Counted from the first letter of the stretch, positions 1 through 11,940 are shown. The stretch is 64,000 bases of DNA from Symbioplanes lichenis (GCF_030709675.1 NZ_JAUZQD010000006.1:372001-436000); one strand, 5' to 3'. Translations and numbers: made by a program. The notes: a model not told the origin generated them from the letters alone.

Positions 1-3000
1 GGTGGTCGCGGCGTGCTCGTCGAGCATGGTGACGTGGTCACCGGGCACCTCGACGCGCTCGTGCGGCACCGACCGCGTCGCCCGCCAGTCGTCCGGCATG
101 CCGCTGACCGGTTCGCTCGCGGCGATCAGCAGGCTCGGCGTGGCCAGTGGGCCGGGCCGCCAGCCGTGCAGCATCCGCAGGTAGGCGCCGGTGGCCAGCA
201 GCGCCGTCTGCTCCGCGGCCGGGCCGAGGTGCCCGCCGGCCCGGTCCAGCCCGGTGACGAGCAGGCGGGCCAGCCACTCCTCGGTGGTCTGGCCGAGGTC
301 CTGTTCGTACGTGTCGAGCAGCACGAGCCCGGCCGGTGGGCGGCCCGCCTCTTCGAGGGCGGCGGTGACGGCGTGCGCGAGCTGCCCGCCGCTGGACCGC
401 CCGACCAGCACGGCGGTCCCGGCCGCGCCGGCCAGCCGGGCCACGAGCTCGTCGCGGGACCCGGGCAGCTGCCGGAGATCCTCGAAGCCGGGCAGCGGCA
501 GGACCGTGACCGGGCCGGGATAGGCGCGGCTCAACGCCAGGAACTCGGCCGCCCCGGCAGGTCCGAAGGAGGGCAGGCAGAGCAGGGGTGGCGCCTCACC
601 CGCGGTGCTGAGGGGCACGGGTGCGGGCAGGCCACCCGTACGCCCCTGAACCGCGGCCGCGGACGCGCTGACCAGGAGGTGGACGGCGAGCCGGGGGTCG
701 GCGACGCGGTGGAAGAGGCCGGCCAGCGTGGCGAGCGGCTCGGCGGTCTCCGCCGGCAGCTGATCGGCGAGCCAGGCGGCCAGGGCAGCCGGGGTCGGGT
801 GGTCGAAGACGACGGTCGCGGGCATGGCGATGCCGGTGACCGCGACCAGGCGGGTCCGCAGCTGGATCGAGCTGACCGAGTCGAGCCCCTGGTCGGTGAA
901 CGGCCCCCGCACGTCGACGGTCGCCGGGTCAGCCAGCCCGAGCTCGGCGGCCAGCTCGTCGCGGACGACCTTCTCGAGTTCCGCCACCCGGTCCGGCCCG
1001 GTGAACTGCCGCACCCGCGTGACCACCGGAGGTGCGGCGACGGGCGGGGCGGAGCGGTCGAGCACGATCGGGGCGAGCACCGGCTCGTCCGAGGTCAGAG
1101 CCGCGTCGAAGGCGGCGGTCACCTCGGCGGGGGTCATGGCGCGCACCCCCGAGCGGCCGGCCGGCATGCCGCCCGCCAGATCGAGCGGTCCCCACGCCAG
1201 CGACAGCGCGGGCTGCCCGGCGGCGTGGCGGCGCCGGGCCAGGTCGTCGAGGAACGCGTTGCCGGCCGCGTAGGCGCCCTGCCCCGGGTTGCCGAGCAGG
1301 TTCGACGCGGACGAGCACAGCACGAAGGCGGCCAGGTCGCCGGTCAGCTCGTGCAAGTGCCAGGCGGCGTCGACCTTGGGCCGCAGGACGGCGTCGGCCC
1401 GCGCCCGGGTCACCGTCTCGATCGGCCCGTCGCCGAGCACCCCGGCGGCGTGCACCACCGCACTGACCGGCGGATCCGCGGCGGCGAGGACCGCGGCGAG
1501 CGCGTCCCGGTCGGCGGCGTCGACGGCCCGGACGGTGACCGTGGCGCCCTCGATGGTGACGGCGCCGGGCCGCCGACCGGCCAGCAGCAGATGACGTACG
1601 CCGTGGGCCCGCACCAGATGCCGCGCCAGCACCTGTCCGAGGGCGCCGGTCCCACCCGTGATGAGCACGGTCCCGTCCCCGAAACTGCTCCGCGAGCCGC
1701 CGGTCGTCGCCCGCACGAGCCGCGGCCGGAGCAGCTTCCCCTCGGCGACGCGAACCTGCGTCTCGGCGGCGGCGGCCCGGATCGCGGCGGGCAGGGCGGC
1801 CCGCGACTCCTCGGTGCCGTCCAGCTCGACCAGCCCGACCTGCCCCGGATACTCGCCGGCGGCTACGCGGACCAGTCCCGCCACGGCCGCCGACGTGGTG
1901 GTGACGACGACCCGGTCCGTCCCGGCCAGGGCCGCCCGCAGCCGAGTGACCGTCGCCCACACCTGGTCGTGCACGTCGCCGGGCGTCGCCGGGGCGGGGA
2001 ACCGCGCGTCCACGACGACCGGCGCCGCCGCGTCCGCCGGGGCTTCGAGGGGTGTCCACGCCGGCCGGTGCAGCGCCGGGGGCAGGGCTCGCAGCACCAG
2101 CCCGCCGATCTCGAGGACCGGGCGCCCGTCCAGATCGGCCATGAGGACGGTCACCCGGTCCGGGCCGGCCGGCGTGACGCGGACCCGGACGGCGGTCACC
2201 GGCCCGTCGACGCCGAAACGCCGCACGCCGGACCAGGCGAACGGCACGCGGGACGCCGGCCCGGGCCCGCCCAGCAGCCGGGCCGGGTGCAGCGCCGCGT
2301 CGAGCAGGGCCGGGTGCAGCTCGTAGCCGCCGCCCGCCACGGCCGGGAGCCGCACCTCCGCGTACACCGTGTCCCCGTCCCTCCAGGCCGCGGTGACGCC
2401 CTGGAAGGCGGGCCCGTAGCTGTCGCCGGCATAGAAGTCGCCGAGGTCCACGGGCGCGGCCGTCGTCCACGACCAGTCGGGGACGCCGCCGGACGCGGGC
2501 AGGCACCGCCCGGTCGCGCACGTCACCCCGTCGGCGGTGATGTCGAGCGCGCGGCCACCGTCCGGGCCGGGCTCGCCGAGGACCAGCCGCAGCTCGATCC
2601 GCTCGTCACCGGTAATCGTTGTCGGACGGAGCAGGGTGAGCTCGGCCAGCTCCGGCACACCCGCCCCGCGCCCGAGTGCCGTGGCCAGCTCCACCAGCGC
2701 CGTGCCCGGCACGAGCGTCTCGCCGCCGATCCGATGATCGCGCAGCCACGGATGCGTCGCCGCCGACAGTGTCGTGACGCCCTGGTGCCGGCCGGTGCCC
2801 GGGACGGCGCCCATGGTCATCGGGGCCGCAGCGGCCGGACGCCGCCCGTCACCCAGCCAGAACCGCCGACGCGTGAACGGATAGGTCGGCAAAGTAGCGG
2901 CGACGCGCGGATCGGCCCGGCCCAGCAGCGCCGCGCGGTCGACGGGCACCCCGTGGGCCCAGAGCACGCCCGCCGTGTCCGCCGACACCGGCCGGATCCC

Positions 3001-6000
3001 CTGCGGCACGTGCGGGGCCAGCGTCGCGGCCGGGGCCATCTCGACGACCAGGCCGGGCAGGGCGGAGACGGCCGCGCCGAAGCGTACGGGCTCCCGCACC
3101 TGCCGCACCCAGTAGGCCGCCGACCGCAGGTCCGGTCCCGTGGCCGGCCGCCCGGTGAGCGTGGACACGATCGGGACCGCCGGGGTCGCATAGGTCAGAC
3201 CGGCCGCCACCTGCGCGAACTCCGCGAGCATCGGTTCCGTGCGCGCCGAGTGGAAGGCGTGGCTGACCGCCAGCTCGGTGGTCCGGTGACCCCGCTCGCG
3301 CAGCACCGCGGCGACCTGCTCGACGGCCGGCCGGTCGCCGGACAGCACGACCGAGCGCGGACCGTTGAGCGCGGCGAGCTCGACGCCGGGGCGCAGCAGG
3401 GCCCGCACCTCGTCCTCGGGCGCGCCGACGGCGATCATGGCCCCGCCGCCGGGCAGGGCGCCCATGAGCCGGGCCCGCGCGGTGACCAGCGTGGCGGCGT
3501 CGGCCAGGGACAGGATCCCGGCGACGTGCGCGGCGGCCAGCTCGCCGATCGAGTGCCCGGCCAGGACGGCGGGGCGCACACCCCACGATACGAGCAGCCG
3601 GTACGCGGCCACGCCCCACGCGAACAACGCCGGCTGGGCGAATTCGGTCCGCCGCAGGTCCGCCCCGGGCGGCACCGGGTTCCCGAGCGCGGCCGTCACC
3701 TCGTGGTGCGCGGCGCGGAAGACGTCGAACGGGAGCGGATCGAGCCGGTGCGCCCCCTGGCCCGGGAAGACGAGGGCGACTTCGCCGGGCGGGCGGGCGT
3801 CACCGCGTACGAGATCGGGGTGCTCGAAGCCGGCGGCCAGCGCGGCCAGGGCCTCCTCCCGGCGCGGGCCCACCACCGCGGCCCGGTGGCGCAGAGCGGC
3901 GCGCACGCCCAGCGCGGCGGCGTCGACCGGACTATGCTCCAGCAGCCGCTCGGCCTGCCGTTCCAACGCCGTCCGGTCCGCGGCGGAGAGCAGCAACGGC
4001 CCACCGCCGGAAGAAGCGGCGGGCTCGGCGGCGGGTGCCTCCTCGATGATCACGTGGGCGTTCGTGCCGGAGATGCCGAAGGCCGAGATCCCCGCCCGCC
4101 GTGGCCGGTCGCCCGCCGGCCACGGCCGCGCCGCCGTCAGCAGCCGCACGTCGCCCGCGGTCCAGTCGACGTGCTCGCTGGGCTGGTCGGCGTGCAGCGT
4201 GCGCGGCAGCCGCCCGTGCCGCAGCGCCCCGACCATCTTGATCAGGCCGGCGACCCCGGCGGCGGCCTGGGTGTGGCCGATGTTCGCCTTGATCGAGCCC
4301 AGCCACAGCGGCTGCCCGGCGGGCCGGTCCCGGCCGTAGGCGGCCAGCAGCGCCTGGGCCTCGATCGGGTCGCCGAGCGGGGTGCCGGTGCCGTGCGCCT
4401 CGACCGCCCCGACGTCGGCCGGGTGCAGGCCGGCGTCGGCCAGCGCGGCCCGGATCACCCGCTGCTGGGCGGGGCCGTTCGGGGCGGCGAGGCCGTTGGA
4501 CGCGCCGTCCGAGCCGACGGCCGTGCCGCGGACCAGGCCGAGCACCGGGTGGCCGTGGCGGCGGGCGTCCGAGAGCCGTTCGAGCAGCAGCAGCCCGGCG
4601 CCCTCGGCCCAGCTCGTGCCGTCGGCCTCCGCGGCGAACGCCTTGACCCGCCCATCCGGGGCGAGCCCGCGCAGGCGGCTGAACGCGACGAACGGCCCGG
4701 GCCCGGACATCACGGTGGCCCCGCCGGCGATGGCCATCGTGCAGTCGCCGGCCCGCAGCGCCCGGACGGCGTCGTGCAGGGCGACCAGCGACGACGAGCA
4801 GGCGGTGTCAATGGTGACCGCCGGCCCGGTGAGCCCGAAGGTGTACGCGATCCGGCCCGACGCGACACTGCCGGCCGACCCGAGGCCGAGGTGCGCCTCC
4901 AGCTCGGCCGGCGGGTGCTCGGCGAGGCTGTCGTAGTCGCGGTACATGAGCCCGACGTAGGTGCCGACCGCGCTGCCCCGGACGGTCGCCGGGTCGATCC
5001 CGGCCCGTTCCCACAGCTCCCAGGCCGTCTCCAGAAGCAGCCGCTGCTGCGGGTCCAGGGCGAGCGCCTCGGTGTCGCCGAGGACGAACGGCGCGGGATC
5101 GAAATCGGTCACACGGTCGAGGAAGCCGCCGGCCCGGGCGTACGTGTGCCCGGCGCGATCGGGGTCCGGGTCGTGAAGGTCCGGGTCCCAGCCCCGGTCG
5201 GCCGGGAACGGGGTGATGGCGTCGATCTCCTTGTCGGCCAGCGCCCACAGGTCCTCCGGCGACGCGACGCCACCCGGATAGCGACAGGCCATGGCCACGA
5301 TCGCGATCGGATCATCGCCTGCCGGGCGCGCCGCCCCCAGCTCCGACCGAATGATCTTGCCGGTGGCGGTCCGGGGCACCGCGGCGATCAGGTGCAGCTC
5401 GTCGGGCGCCTTGGCCGCCGACATCCGGCGCCGCACGTCGGCGAGCAGCGCGTCCGGGCCGACGCCGGCGTGCGCGGGAACCACATAGGCCACCGCGACC
5501 TGCCCCAGCCGGTGGTGATCGCGCCCGGCCACGGCGGCGTCGGCCACCCCGGGCAGGCCGAGCAGCACCTGCTCGATCTCGGCGGGATGGATGTTGGCGC
5601 CGCCCCGGATGATCAGGTCCCGGGCCCGGCCGGTGAGCACCAGCTGGTCGCCGAGCAGCCGGCCCAGGTCACCGGTGTGGTACCAGCCGCCGGCGAGCGC
5701 CTCCGCCGTGGCCTCCGGCTGCCTGTGATAGCCGGCCATCAGGCTGTCGCCCCGCACGTGCACCTCGCCCTCGGCGCCGGGCGGCAGCTCGGCGCCGGTG
5801 CGCGGATCGGCGATGCGGACCTCGGTGACCACTCGCCCGACCGAGCCCTCCCCGGCGAGCTCCTGCCCGGGCCGCTCCATGGCGATCGCGCCGCAGGTCT
5901 CCGTGCTGCCGTAGCTGTTGACCAGCGGCGCCCCGAGCAGCTCCCCCACCGCGGCCCGCAGCTGCGGCGGGCAGGGCGCACCCCCGGTCACGCACATGCG

Positions 6001-6750
6001 CAGACCGGCCACCGGCTCGCCGGGCGGAAAGACCGACACCAGCCGGTGGTACGTCGTGGGCACGCCCGTGAGCACGGTCGGTGCCGTGGTCCGCAGAGCC
6101 GTGACCAGCTCCTCGTCGGACGGATGGTCGAGAATCGTCGCGGTCGCGCCGAGCACCGTGACCCCGAGCACACACCGGGCGTGCCCGAGCGCGTGGAACA
6201 GCGGCAGCGGCCACAGGAACCGGTCGCCGGCGGTCAGGCCCAGATGGCGTACGAGCGAGCGGTCCACCATCGTCAGCCAGCGGCCCTGGCTGGACACCAC
6301 GCCCTTGGGCCGGCCCGTGCTGCCCGACGTGTAGTGGATCCAGGCGTCCTCGTCCCACCCGAGATCGTCCCGCGGCAGCGCCGTGTCCCGCCCGGCCTCC
6401 AGGATTTCGGCGACGGTCTCCGGCGTGACGGTCAGCACCGGCTCGCAGTCGGCGGTCAGACGCGCGAGCTCGTCGGTCGAGGCCCGCGGATTCACGGGTA
6501 CGCCCACCCCGGCCGCCCGGACCGTGCCCAGCACCGCCACCACGGCGTCGACCCCGGCGGGCAGACTGATCAGGACCCGCTCGCCGCGCCGGTGCCCCCG
6601 GGCCGCCAGCCCGCTCGCGAACTGGGCCGTGGCCCGTTCCAGCCCGGCATAGGTGATCCGCCGCTCCCCCGCCGCGAACGCCGTCGTGTCCGGCCGCTCC
6701 GCGGCGTGCCTGCGCAGCAGCTCCACAATGGTCTCCAGCACCCGCGCCAC
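1..6750 (-). CDS. Single-module polyketide synthase AL-KS-AT-DH-KR-ACP-TE (partial, 3' end outside window)
   Basis: At least 2250 residues in one open frame with no stop before the left edge. Domains in order, approximate residues: AMP-forming acyl ligase 1-470 ([11 protein letters not shown] loop; catalytic Lys in [12 protein letters not shown]); ketosynthase 480-905 ([20 protein letters not shown] all intact); acyltransferase 1000-1290 ([17 protein letters not shown]); dehydratase 1335-1580 ([10 protein letters not shown], second motif LLDAALHPA); ketoreductase 1690-1900 (GGTGALG, active Tyr in [12 protein letters not shown] suggesting B-type); ACP near 1957 (GLDSVSS); thioesterase from about 2040 (GRSSGG). 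It would activate an acid, extend it once or iteratively, reduce and dehydrate it, and release it. No ACP lies between ligase and KS. Start taken at the GTG at 6750; a TTG at 6768 is possible and neither has a strong ribosome site. Product unknown. Confidence 0.93.
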   Translation of the reverse strand, partial: MARVLETIVELLRRHAAERPDTTAFAAGERRITYAGLERATAQFASGLAARGHRRGERVLISLPAGVDAVVAVLGTVRAAGVGVPVNPRASTDELARLTADCEPVLTVTPETVAEILEAGRDTALPRDDLGWDEDAWIHYTSGSTGRPKGVVSSQGRWLTMVDRSLVRHLGLTAGDRFLWPLPLFHALGHARCVLGVTVLGATATILDHPSDEELVTALRTTAPTVLTGVPTTYHRLVSVFPPGEPVAGLRMCVTGGAPCPPQLRAAVGELLGAPLVNSYGSTETCGAIAMERPGQELAGEGSVGRVVTEVRIADPRTGAELPPGAEGEVHVRGDSLMAGYHRQPEATAEALAGGWYHTGDLGRLLGDQLVLTGRARDLIIRGGANIHPAEIEQVLLGLPGVADAAVAGRDHHRLGQVAVAYVVPAHAGVGPDALLADVRRRMSAAKAPDELHLIAAVPRTATGKIIRSELGAARPAGDDPIAIVAMACRYPGGVASPEDLWALADKEIDAITPFPADRGWDPDLHDPDPDRAGHTYARAGGFLDRVTDFDPAPFVLGDTEALALDPQQRLLLETAWELWERAGIDPATVRGSAVGTYVGLMYRDYDSLAEHPPAELEAHLGLGSAGSVASGRIAYTFGLTGPAVTIDTACSSSLVALHDAVRALRAGDCTMAIAGGATVMSGPGPFVAFSRLRGLAPDGRVKAFAAEADGTSWAEGAGLLLLERLSDARRHGHPVLGLVRGTAVGSDGASNGLAAPNGPAQQRVIRAALADAGLHPADVGAVEAHGTGTPLGDPIEAQALLAAYGRDRPAGQPLWLGSIKANIGHTQAAAGVAGLIKMVGALRHGRLPRTLHADQPSEHVDWTAGDVRLLTAARPWPAGDRPRRAGISAFGISGTNAHVIIEEAPAAEPAASSGGGPLLLSAADRTALERQAERLLEHSPVDAAALGVRAALRHRAAVVGPRREEALAALAAGFEHPDLVRGDARPPGEVALVFPGQGAHRLDPLPFDVFRAAHHEVTAALGNPVPPGADLRRTEFAQPALFAWGVAAYRLLVSWGVRPAVLAGHSIGELAAAHVAGILSLADAATLVTARARLMGALPGGGAMIAVGAPEDEVRALLRPGVELAALNGPRSVVLSGDRPAVEQVAAVLRERGHRTTELAVSHAFHSARTEPMLAEFAQVAAGLTYATPAVPIVSTLTGRPATGPDLRSAAYWVRQVREPVRFGAAVSALPGLVVEMAPAATLAPHVPQGIRPVSADTAGVLWAHGVPVDRAALLGRADPRVAATLPTYPFTRRRFWLGDGRRPAAAAPMTMGAVPGTGRHQGVTTLSAATHPWLRDHRIGGETLVPGTALVELATALGRGAGVPELAELTLLRPTTITGDERIELRLVLGEPGPDGGRALDITADGVTCATGRCLPASGGVPDWSWTTAAPVDLGDFYAGDSYGPAFQGVTAAWRDGDTVYAEVRLPAVAGGGYELHPALLDAALHPARLLGGPGPASRVPFAWSGVRRFGVDGPVTAVRVRVTPAGPDRVTVLMADLDGRPVLEIGGLVLRALPPALHRPAWTPLEAPADAAAPVVVDARFPAPATPGDVHDQVWATVTRLRAALAGTDRVVVTTTSAAVAGLVRVAAGEYPGQVGLVELDGTEESRAALPAAIRAAAAETQVRVAEGKLLRPRLVRATTGGSRSSFGDGTVLITGGTGALGQVLARHLVRAHGVRHLLLAGRRPGAVTIEGATVTVRAVDAADRDALAAVLAAADPPVSAVVHAAGVLGDGPIETVTRARADAVLRPKVDAAWHLHELTGDLAAFVLCSSASNLLGNPGQGAYAAGNAFLDDLARRRHAAGQPALSLAWGPLDLAGGMPAGRSGVRAMTPAEVTAAFDAALTSDEPVLAPIVLDRSAPPVAAPPVVTRVRQFTGPDRVAELEKVVRDELAAELGLADPATVDVRGPFTDQGLDSVSSIQLRTRLVAVTGIAMPATVVFDHPTPAALAAWLADQLPAETAEPLATLAGLFHRVADPRLAVHLLVSASAAAVQGRTGGLPAPVPLSTAGEAPPLLCLPSFGPAGAAEFLALSRAYPGPVTVLPLPGFEDLRQLPGSRDELVARLAGAAGTAVLVGRSSGGQLAHAVTAALEEAGRPPAGLVLLDTYEQDLGQTTEEWLARLLVTGLDRAGGHLGPAAEQTALLATGAYLRMLHGWRPGPLATPSLLIAASEPVSGMPDDWRATRSVPHERVEVPGDHVTMLDEHAATT

Positions 6751-6966
6751 GGTGTCAGACGAGATCAACCCACCGGGACGACGCTGACCTGCGACGATGC
6801 ATCGAGCCGGGCTCGTGACGGGTTTCCGACAGTTCTGGCCCCGGAGTCCCGGCCCTGGCCCCGCGGGCCCGCCCGGCGGCCGGACCCGCCCGGTAGTCTG
6901 CCCCGATGGAACCAACCCGCCGCCCGACCGGCCCCCGGACGTGAACCGGTCCCGGGGCGGGCCGCC

Positions 6967-7668
6967 GTGCCGCCCCCGCTGACCTGGGACCTCGAGTCGA
7001 CCCCCGGCTCCGCCCGCCTGACCCTGCACGGCCGCCCCGACCGCCCCTCGGTCGACGCCCTCGCCCCCGTCCTGCGCAGCCGGGCCGCCCGCTCCCCGGA
7101 GTGGCTGGTGATCGACCTGCGCGCGCTGACCTCGTACGATCTGTCGTCCGCCGCCGGGCAGACCCTGCTCGCCGCGTGCGGCCACCCCGCCGGGACGGGC
7201 GCCACCCTGGTCCGCGGCCCGCGCCCGCGCAGCGCCCCCGTTCCCCCACCCCTGCCCGGCGGCGACCCCTGGACCGCCCCGCGCCTGCCCCACGTCGGCC
7301 AGGTCGTGCTCGGCCACGCGCCCGAGCGGCCGTCGATCAGCGAAGTCCTGCTGCCGGCCACCGGCGCCGGGCGCCATGCCCGCGTCATCGTGACGGCCGC
7401 CTGCCACGCCTGGCGCCTCCCGCAGGTGGTGCCGGCCGCCGCCACGGTCGCCACCGAGCTGGTGCTGCTCTCGTCCCGCACCGCCTCCACGTTCATGCAG
7501 CTCACCGTCGGCCCGTACGGGGACATGCTCTATCTGACCCTGCGCAGCGGCCGCTCCTCCACCTTCGCCGCCGACCTGTCCCTCACCATGATCAACGCTT
7601 TGGCCGACGCCTGGGGCCTGCTCTCCGACGGCCCCGACACGGTGATGTGGGCCGCCCTGCGCATCTGA
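6967..7668 (+). CDS. STAS-like domain fused to a degenerate histidine-kinase-type ATPase domain
   Basis: 233 residues from a GTG preceded by GGGGCGGG. Residues 15-80 resemble a STAS (anti-sigma-factor antagonist) fold, with a conserved strand around WLVIDLRAL. After a proline-rich linker, residues 115-233 resemble the HATPase_c_2 domain of anti-sigma-factor kinases ([24 protein letters not shown]), but no clear N-box or G-box can be read, so ATP binding is doubtful. Fusions of this kind are common in actinomycetes and usually modulate sigma factors; partner not identifiable here. It is transcribed divergently from the polyketide synthase across a 216-bp gap in which I saw no convincing promoter or operator. 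The long continuous frame on this strand upstream of 6967 is antisense to the synthase and is not part of this gene. Confidence 0.7.
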   Translation: MPPPLTWDLESTPGSARLTLHGRPDRPSVDALAPVLRSRAARSPEWLVIDLRALTSYDLSSAAGQTLLAACGHPAGTGATLVRGPRPRSAPVPPPLPGGDPWTAPRLPHVGQVVLGHAPERPSISEVLLPATGAGRHARVIVTAACHAWRLPQVVPAAATVATELVLLSSRTASTFMQLTVGPYGDMLYLTLRSGRSSTFAADLSLTMINALADAWGLLSDGPDTVMWAALRI

Positions 7669-7741
7669 CTCGCGCACATCGGGAGGGATGGCGGCCCGGC
7701 GCTGGGGTATGCCTGCGGTGATCCCTACCGAGGAGGCGGCC

Positions 7742-7981
7742 ATGACCACCAGCCCGCAATCCCCCCAGGGCCTGCCGCTCGCCGCGCAGGTGGCCGCGAG
7801 CGAGACCGATGACGAGACCGCCGAGCCGGGCGCGGGCCCGACCGTGGGCGCCTCCGACGCCGAGGCCGACGCGGCGAACTCCGGCGCCGACGCCGACCTG
7901 CGCGGGGCGACGCGCGACTCCGACGGGGTGCTCGTCGGCGAGGACGACGCCGAGGCGGACCGGCGCAACTCGGGCGCCTGA
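7742..7981 (+). CDS. Small acidic, probably disordered protein
   Basis: 79 residues from ATG 7742 with an AGGAGG ribosome site a few bases upstream, which fixes the start. The protein is rich in Asp, Glu, Ala and Gly, with no Cys, no membrane segment and few hydrophobics, so it is likely disordered and soluble. The motif DAEAD-x-x-NSGA occurs twice (near residues 40 and 70), suggesting an internal duplication. I do not recognise the family; function unknown. It follows the STAS/ATPase gene by 73 bp on the same strand. Confidence 0.6.
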   Translation: MTTSPQSPQGLPLAAQVAASETDDETAEPGAGPTVGASDAEADAANSGADADLRGATRDSDGVLVGEDDAEADRRNSGA

Positions 7982-8056
7982 CAGCCATGCCGGAACGGCA
8001 TTGATCCGGGCGGAAGTGTCTTGGACAGCATCGTTCCGGCGTGCCACCGTCGGGGT

Positions 8057-8983
8057 GTGATCGTTCTCCGACTCGCCCCGGCCCTGACCGTGCTGGCCCT
8101 CGCCGCCTGCGCCGCCCCGCCGACGCCGGCCGCGCCCGTCTCCCCCGCCGCGTCCGCCGCACCCTCCGCCACGTCCGCCGCACCCTCCGCGTCCGTCGGC
8201 GCTGGTTCCGCGGTTTCGTTCGCGGCGCTGGAGAAGGAGTTCGGCGCGCGGCTCGGCGTCTACGCGCTCGACGTCGCCAGCGGCCGCGAGGTCACGCACC
8301 GCGCCGACGAACGCTTCGCCTACGCCTCCACCCACAAGGCTCTCACCGCCGGCGCCCTGCTGGCCCGCACCACCCCCGCCGAGCTCGACGAGGTCGTCAG
8401 CTACCGCCGCGCCGACGTCATCGCCCACTCCCCCGTCACCAAGAAACACGTGAGCGACGGCATCAGCATCGGCGCCGCCGCGGAGGCCGCCGTCCGCGTC
8501 AGCGACAACACCGCCGCCAACCTCGTGCTGGCCGAACTCGGCGGCCCGGCCGGCTTCGAGGCGAGCCTGCGCGACCTCGGCGACACCGTCACCGAGCCCG
8601 CCCGCACCGAACCCGCCCTCAACGAAGCGAAGCCCGGCGACGAACGCGACACCAGCACCCCGCGGGTCCTGGCCGAGGATCTGCGACGGTACGTGCTCGG
8701 CGACGCCCTCGACCCGGACGACCGCAAGCTGCTGACGGCCTGGCTCACCGGCAATGCGACCGGCGCCACGCTCGTGCGCGCCGGGGTCCCCGCGGGCTGG
8801 CGGGTCGCCGACAAGAGCGGCGGCGGCGGATACGGCACCCGCAACGACATCGCCGTCGTCTGGCCGTCCCCGGACCGCCCGATCGTCCTGGCCCTGCTCT
8901 CCCGCCGCGACACCGCGAACGCCGAGTACGACGACGCCCTCATCGCCCGCGCCGCCACATCCGCGGTCCAGCTCCTGCAGTGA
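8057..8983 (+). CDS. Class A serine beta-lactamase, lipoprotein form
   Basis: 308 residues from GTG 8057. Residues 1-18 form a lipoprotein signal ending in the lipobox LAAC, followed by an Ala/Pro/Ser linker (20-50) and then the catalytic domain. All class A elements are present: STHK with nucleophile Ser about 91, SDN near 149, an omega loop with Glu in EPALN, and KSG near 253 in place of the usual KTG. It should hydrolyse penicillin-type beta-lactams outside the membrane, anchored by lipid; the substrate range cannot be read from sequence. No adjacent BlaR/BlaI regulator is visible. Confidence 0.92.
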   Translation: MIVLRLAPALTVLALAACAAPPTPAAPVSPAASAAPSATSAAPSASVGAGSAVSFAALEKEFGARLGVYALDVASGREVTHRADERFAYASTHKALTAGALLARTTPAELDEVVSYRRADVIAHSPVTKKHVSDGISIGAAAEAAVRVSDNTAANLVLAELGGPAGFEASLRDLGDTVTEPARTEPALNEAKPGDERDTSTPRVLAEDLRRYVLGDALDPDDRKLLTAWLTGNATGATLVRAGVPAGWRVADKSGGGGYGTRNDIAVVWPSPDRPIVLALLSRRDTANAEYDDALIARAATSAVQLLQ

Positions 8984-9053
8984 CCGCGCCGCCACCGCCG
9001 TGACCCGGACCGCCGCGCGCGGGCTGATCATGGGTTCGGATAGCCTGCCCGCG

Positions 9054-9683
9054 ATGACCAGATACGCGGCACTCCTGACAGCGACGGCCATGGTGGCGGC
9101 GTGCAGCTCCCCCGACACCCCGGCCGCCCAGCCGGCGCCGCCGGTCACGTCCCCGCCCGCCTCCTCCGCCCCGGCGTCGCCCCCGCCACTGTCGTCGGCC
9201 CCGGCGTCGGTGCCCACCTCGGCGCCCGCGCCCGCCGACCCGAGCACGCCGGCCGACTACGTGGAGCCGGCCGCCAAGCCCTGCCCCGACGTGGTCAAGG
9301 CGCTCGCCACGGCGACCGGCGTCCCATGGCGCCTGGCCGACGACACGACCGAGCCGGCCACCGCCGTGCGCACCTGCGCCGCCCGCTCCGTGAAACCGGC
9401 CGCCCAGCTGCGCATCGCCCTGCACCGCACCGACCCCGCGACCGACACACCCGAGAAGCTCCTCGAAGCCGCGATGCAACGCACCGGCACCTGCACCACG
9501 CCGCTGCCCGACCCGCCGGACGGCGTCGGCTACGCCGTCAGCTGCGCCGGCAACGGCACGGCCACCACGACCTTCGTCCTCGAGTCGGGCTGGGTGTGGG
9601 TCGAGGTGTCCGCCGACGAGGGCGACGCCTTCGCCACCACGGCCTCCCGCAAGGCCGCCGTCAGCTCCCTGTCCCTCATGTGA
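9054..9683 (+). CDS. Putative lipoprotein, function unknown
   Basis: 209 residues. The N-terminus (MTRYAALLTATAMVAACSS) is a lipoprotein signal with lipobox VAAC. Residues 22-75 are a low-complexity Pro/Ala/Ser linker typical of actinobacterial surface lipoproteins. The remaining domain of about 130 residues carries three or four cysteines (PCPDVV, RTCAA, GTCTT, SCAGN), suggesting disulfides outside the cell. It resembles the small DUF3558-like lipoproteins of actinomycetes in layout but I cannot assign it. It lies 70 bp after the beta-lactamase on the same strand and could share its transcript. Confidence 0.72.
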   Translation: MTRYAALLTATAMVAACSSPDTPAAQPAPPVTSPPASSAPASPPPLSSAPASVPTSAPAPADPSTPADYVEPAAKPCPDVVKALATATGVPWRLADDTTEPATAVRTCAARSVKPAAQLRIALHRTDPATDTPEKLLEAAMQRTGTCTTPLPDPPDGVGYAVSCAGNGTATTTFVLESGWVWVEVSADEGDAFATTASRKAAVSSLSLM

Positions 9684-9771
9684 CCCGCCGCCGCCGGCTC
9701 GGGAACCCTTGCGACCCGCCGCCGCCGGCTCAGCGAATCACGCGACCCGCTGCCGGTTCCGGAACCGGCAG
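9682..9771 (+). repeat. Short direct repeats plus a perfect 22-bp palindrome (possible terminator)
   Basis: GACCCGCCGCCGCCGGCTC occurs at 9682-9700 and again at 9713-9731, with a third degraded copy starting near 9744. Inside the third copy, CTGCCGGTTCC (9750-9760) is followed directly by its reverse complement (9761-9771). No T-run follows. It may end transcription of the lipoprotein gene or be an operator for the MFS gene whose GTG is at 9811. Confidence 0.4.
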
Positions 9772-9810
9772 CGCTGGCGGCACACCGTCCACTGTCGATA
9801 GCGTGACCGC

Positions 9811-11025
9811 GTGGAACTCACGGCGGTCCGGCGCGGACGGGTCGCCACGTCGCTGGCGTTCCTGCTCTTCGGGGCGGCGCTCGGCACCTGGACGGCCCGG
9901 ATTCCCGCCGTCAAGCAGCGGCTCGGCCTCGGCGACGGCCGGCTCAGCGTCGCCCTGCTCGCCTTCGCCGCCGGCTGCATCGTCGGCATGGCGGTGCTCG
10001 GGCGGCTCACCGACCGCTTCGGCAGCACCCGGGTGCTGGTCCCGGCCGCGCTGCTCGAGGGGCTGCTGCTCGTACCCCCGGGGCTGGCCCGGAACCTGGC
10101 CACGCTGGCCGCGGCCCTCTTCCTCTTCGGCGCGGTGCACGGCACGCTCAACATCGCCATGAACGCCAACGCCATCGAGGTGCAGCGCGCCTGGGGCAGC
10201 CCGATCATGTCGTCGTTCCACGCGATCTACAGCATCGGCGGCTTCCTGGGCGCGATCACCGGCGGGGCGTTCGCCGCGGCCGACGCCGGCGCGGCGGTCA
10301 CGTTCCTCGTGGTGGGAGCGGTCGTGCTCGCCCTCGCCGGGTGGACTGCCGCGTGGGTGCTGCGCGCGCCGGCCGTACGCGATGCCGCAGTCGCCGCCCC
10401 GGAAGCCGGCGGCCGCCGCTCGTCCCTGCTGATGTTCCTGGGTTTCCTGGTGTTGTGCACGCTGGTCGGCGAGGGCGCCGCGGCCGACTGGAGCGCCGTG
10501 CACCTGCGCGACGAGCTGGGCACCAGCGCGGGCGCCGCGGCCTACGGCTACGCCGCCTTCGCGATCATGATGACGGCCGGGCGCCTCGCCGGCGACCGCC
10601 TGGTCCGCGCGTGGGGGCCCGTCACCGTGGTACGCGCCGGAGGCACCGTGGCCGCCGCCGGCCTGGCCCTCGCCCTGCTGATCGCCAGCCCCGCCGCGGG
10701 CATCGCCGGCTGGGGACTGCTCGGCGCCGGGCTCTCGGGCATCGCCCCGCAGGTCTACTCCGCCGCCGGCAACCGTGACCCCCGCCGCGCCGGCCGCGCG
10801 CTGTCCACCGTGGTCAGCATCGGCTACCTCGGCTTCCTGCTGGGCCCGATCGTCATCGGCGCCGCGGCAACCGTGGCCGGCCTGACCGCCGCCCTCTGGA
10901 TCCCGGTCGCCCTCGCCCTCGTCGTCGCGGCCAGCGCCACCGCCCTGCGCCTCGCCGCCCCGCCGCCGGGCGCTGCGGGGGCCGCCGGTGAGGCGGCGGC
11001 CCCGGGGGAGCTCAGGACTGGATGA
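9811..11025 (+). CDS. MFS transporter, 12 membrane segments
   Basis: 404 residues with a major-facilitator pattern of twelve hydrophobic segments. The loop between segments 2 and 3 ([13 protein letters not shown]) fits motif A, and [16 protein letters not shown] after segment 1 is typical of the YbjJ/fucose-permease-like branch. Probably a small-molecule exporter or sugar permease; substrate unknown. GTG 9811 is the only reasonable start and lacks a clear ribosome site. The C-terminus overlaps the 3' end of the convergent hydrolase by 14 bp. Confidence 0.85.
   Translation: MELTAVRRGRVATSLAFLLFGAALGTWTARIPAVKQRLGLGDGRLSVALLAFAAGCIVGMAVLGRLTDRFGSTRVLVPAALLEGLLLVPPGLARNLATLAAALFLFGAVHGTLNIAMNANAIEVQRAWGSPIMSSFHAIYSIGGFLGAITGGAFAAADAGAAVTFLVVGAVVLALAGWTAAWVLRAPAVRDAAVAAPEAGGRRSSLLMFLGFLVLCTLVGEGAAADWSAVHLRDELGTSAGAAAYGYAAFAIMMTAGRLAGDRLVRAWGPVTVVRAGGTVAAAGLALALLIASPAAGIAGWGLLGAGLSGIAPQVYSAAGNRDPRRAGRALSTVVSIGYLGFLLGPIVIGAAATVAGLTAALWIPVALALVVAASATALRLAAPPPGAAGAAGEAAAPGELRTG
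10978..11003 (+). terminator. GC-rich hairpin at the end of the MFS gene
   Basis: GGGGCCGCC (10978-10986) pairs with GGCGGCCCC (10995-11003) across an 8-base loop, just before the convergent stops at 11012-11025. It has no U-tract, as is usual in actinomycetes. It lies inside coding sequence, so the call is tentative. Confidence 0.35.
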
Positions 11026-11836
11026 AGGCCAGCAGGTCGGCGTTGATGGTCGCGGCCTGCGTGGTCGGCATGCCGTGCGGGAAGCCCGGGTAGGTCTTCA
11101 GCGTGCCGTTCTGCAGCAGCTTCGCCGTCAGCGGGGCCGAGTCGTCGTAGGGCACGACCTGGTCGTCGTCGCCGTGCATGACCAGCACCGGGACGGTGAT
11201 CTTCTTCAGGTCCTCGGTGAAGTCGGTCTGCGAGAACGCGACGATGCCGTCGTAGTGGGCCTTCGCGCTGCCCATCATGCCCTGGCGCCACCAGTTCTGG
11301 ATGATCGCCTCGACGGGCTCGACGCCGTCGCGGTTGAAGCCGTAGAACGCGGTCGCGGCCAGGTCGCGGTAGAACGCCGACCGGTTCGTCGCCGTCTGCT
11401 CCTGCAGGCCGTCGAAGACGCTCTTGGGCAGGCCGCCCGGGTTGGCCTCGGTCTGCACCATGATCGGCGGGACGGCGCTGATGAGCACGGCCTTGGCGAC
11501 CCGCTCCTCGCCGTGCCGGGCGATGTAGTGCGCGACCTCGCCGCCGCCCGTCGAGTGTCCGACGTGGATCGCGTCGTGCAGGTCGAGGTGGGCGGTCAGG
11601 GCGGCCAGGTCGTCCGCGTAGTGGTCCATGTCGTGGCCGTCGGAGACCTGCGCGGAGCGGCCGTGCCCGCGGCGGTCGTGGGCGATGACCCGGTAGCCGT
11701 GCTGCAGGAAGAACAGCAGCTGCGTGTCCCAGTCGTCGGCCGACAGCGGCCAGCCGTGGCTGAAGACGATCGGCTGACCGGTGCCCCAGTCCTTGTAGAA
11801 GATCTCGGTGCCGTCGGAAGTGGTGATGTAAGGCAT
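11012..11836 (-). CDS. Alpha/beta hydrolase of the non-haem chloroperoxidase type
   Basis: 274 residues from ATG 11836. The N-terminus ([18 protein letters not shown]) and the catalytic triad are those of cofactor-free haloperoxidase/esterases: nucleophile Ser in GHSTGGGE, Asp in [10 protein letters not shown], His in [10 protein letters not shown]. These enzymes hydrolyse small esters and lactones and perform perhydrolysis in vitro; the natural substrate is usually unknown. There is no signal peptide, so it is cytoplasmic. A start further upstream is possible but would add a sequence unlike the family. Confidence 0.88.
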   Translation of the reverse strand: MPYITTSDGTEIFYKDWGTGQPIVFSHGWPLSADDWDTQLLFFLQHGYRVIAHDRRGHGRSAQVSDGHDMDHYADDLAALTAHLDLHDAIHVGHSTGGGEVAHYIARHGEERVAKAVLISAVPPIMVQTEANPGGLPKSVFDGLQEQTATNRSAFYRDLAATAFYGFNRDGVEPVEAIIQNWWRQGMMGSAKAHYDGIVAFSQTDFTEDLKKITVPVLVMHGDDDQVVPYDDSAPLTAKLLQNGTLKTYPGFPHGMPTTQAATINADLLAFIQS

Positions 11837-11940
11837 GAGCCGGAAGCTACGCCGCCCCGGCGCCCCGCGACCACCTCGCGGCGGTGAACAACAGGCACAT
11901 CTGCCCGTACGACGCGACCGCCCCCCACGAACTTGACAGG

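Noticed and set aside
13..7668. A 2551-codon plus-strand frame across the polyketide synthase
   Set aside because: It is antisense to a fully motif-supported synthase and is kept open by high GC; only the part from 6967 looks like a real protein.
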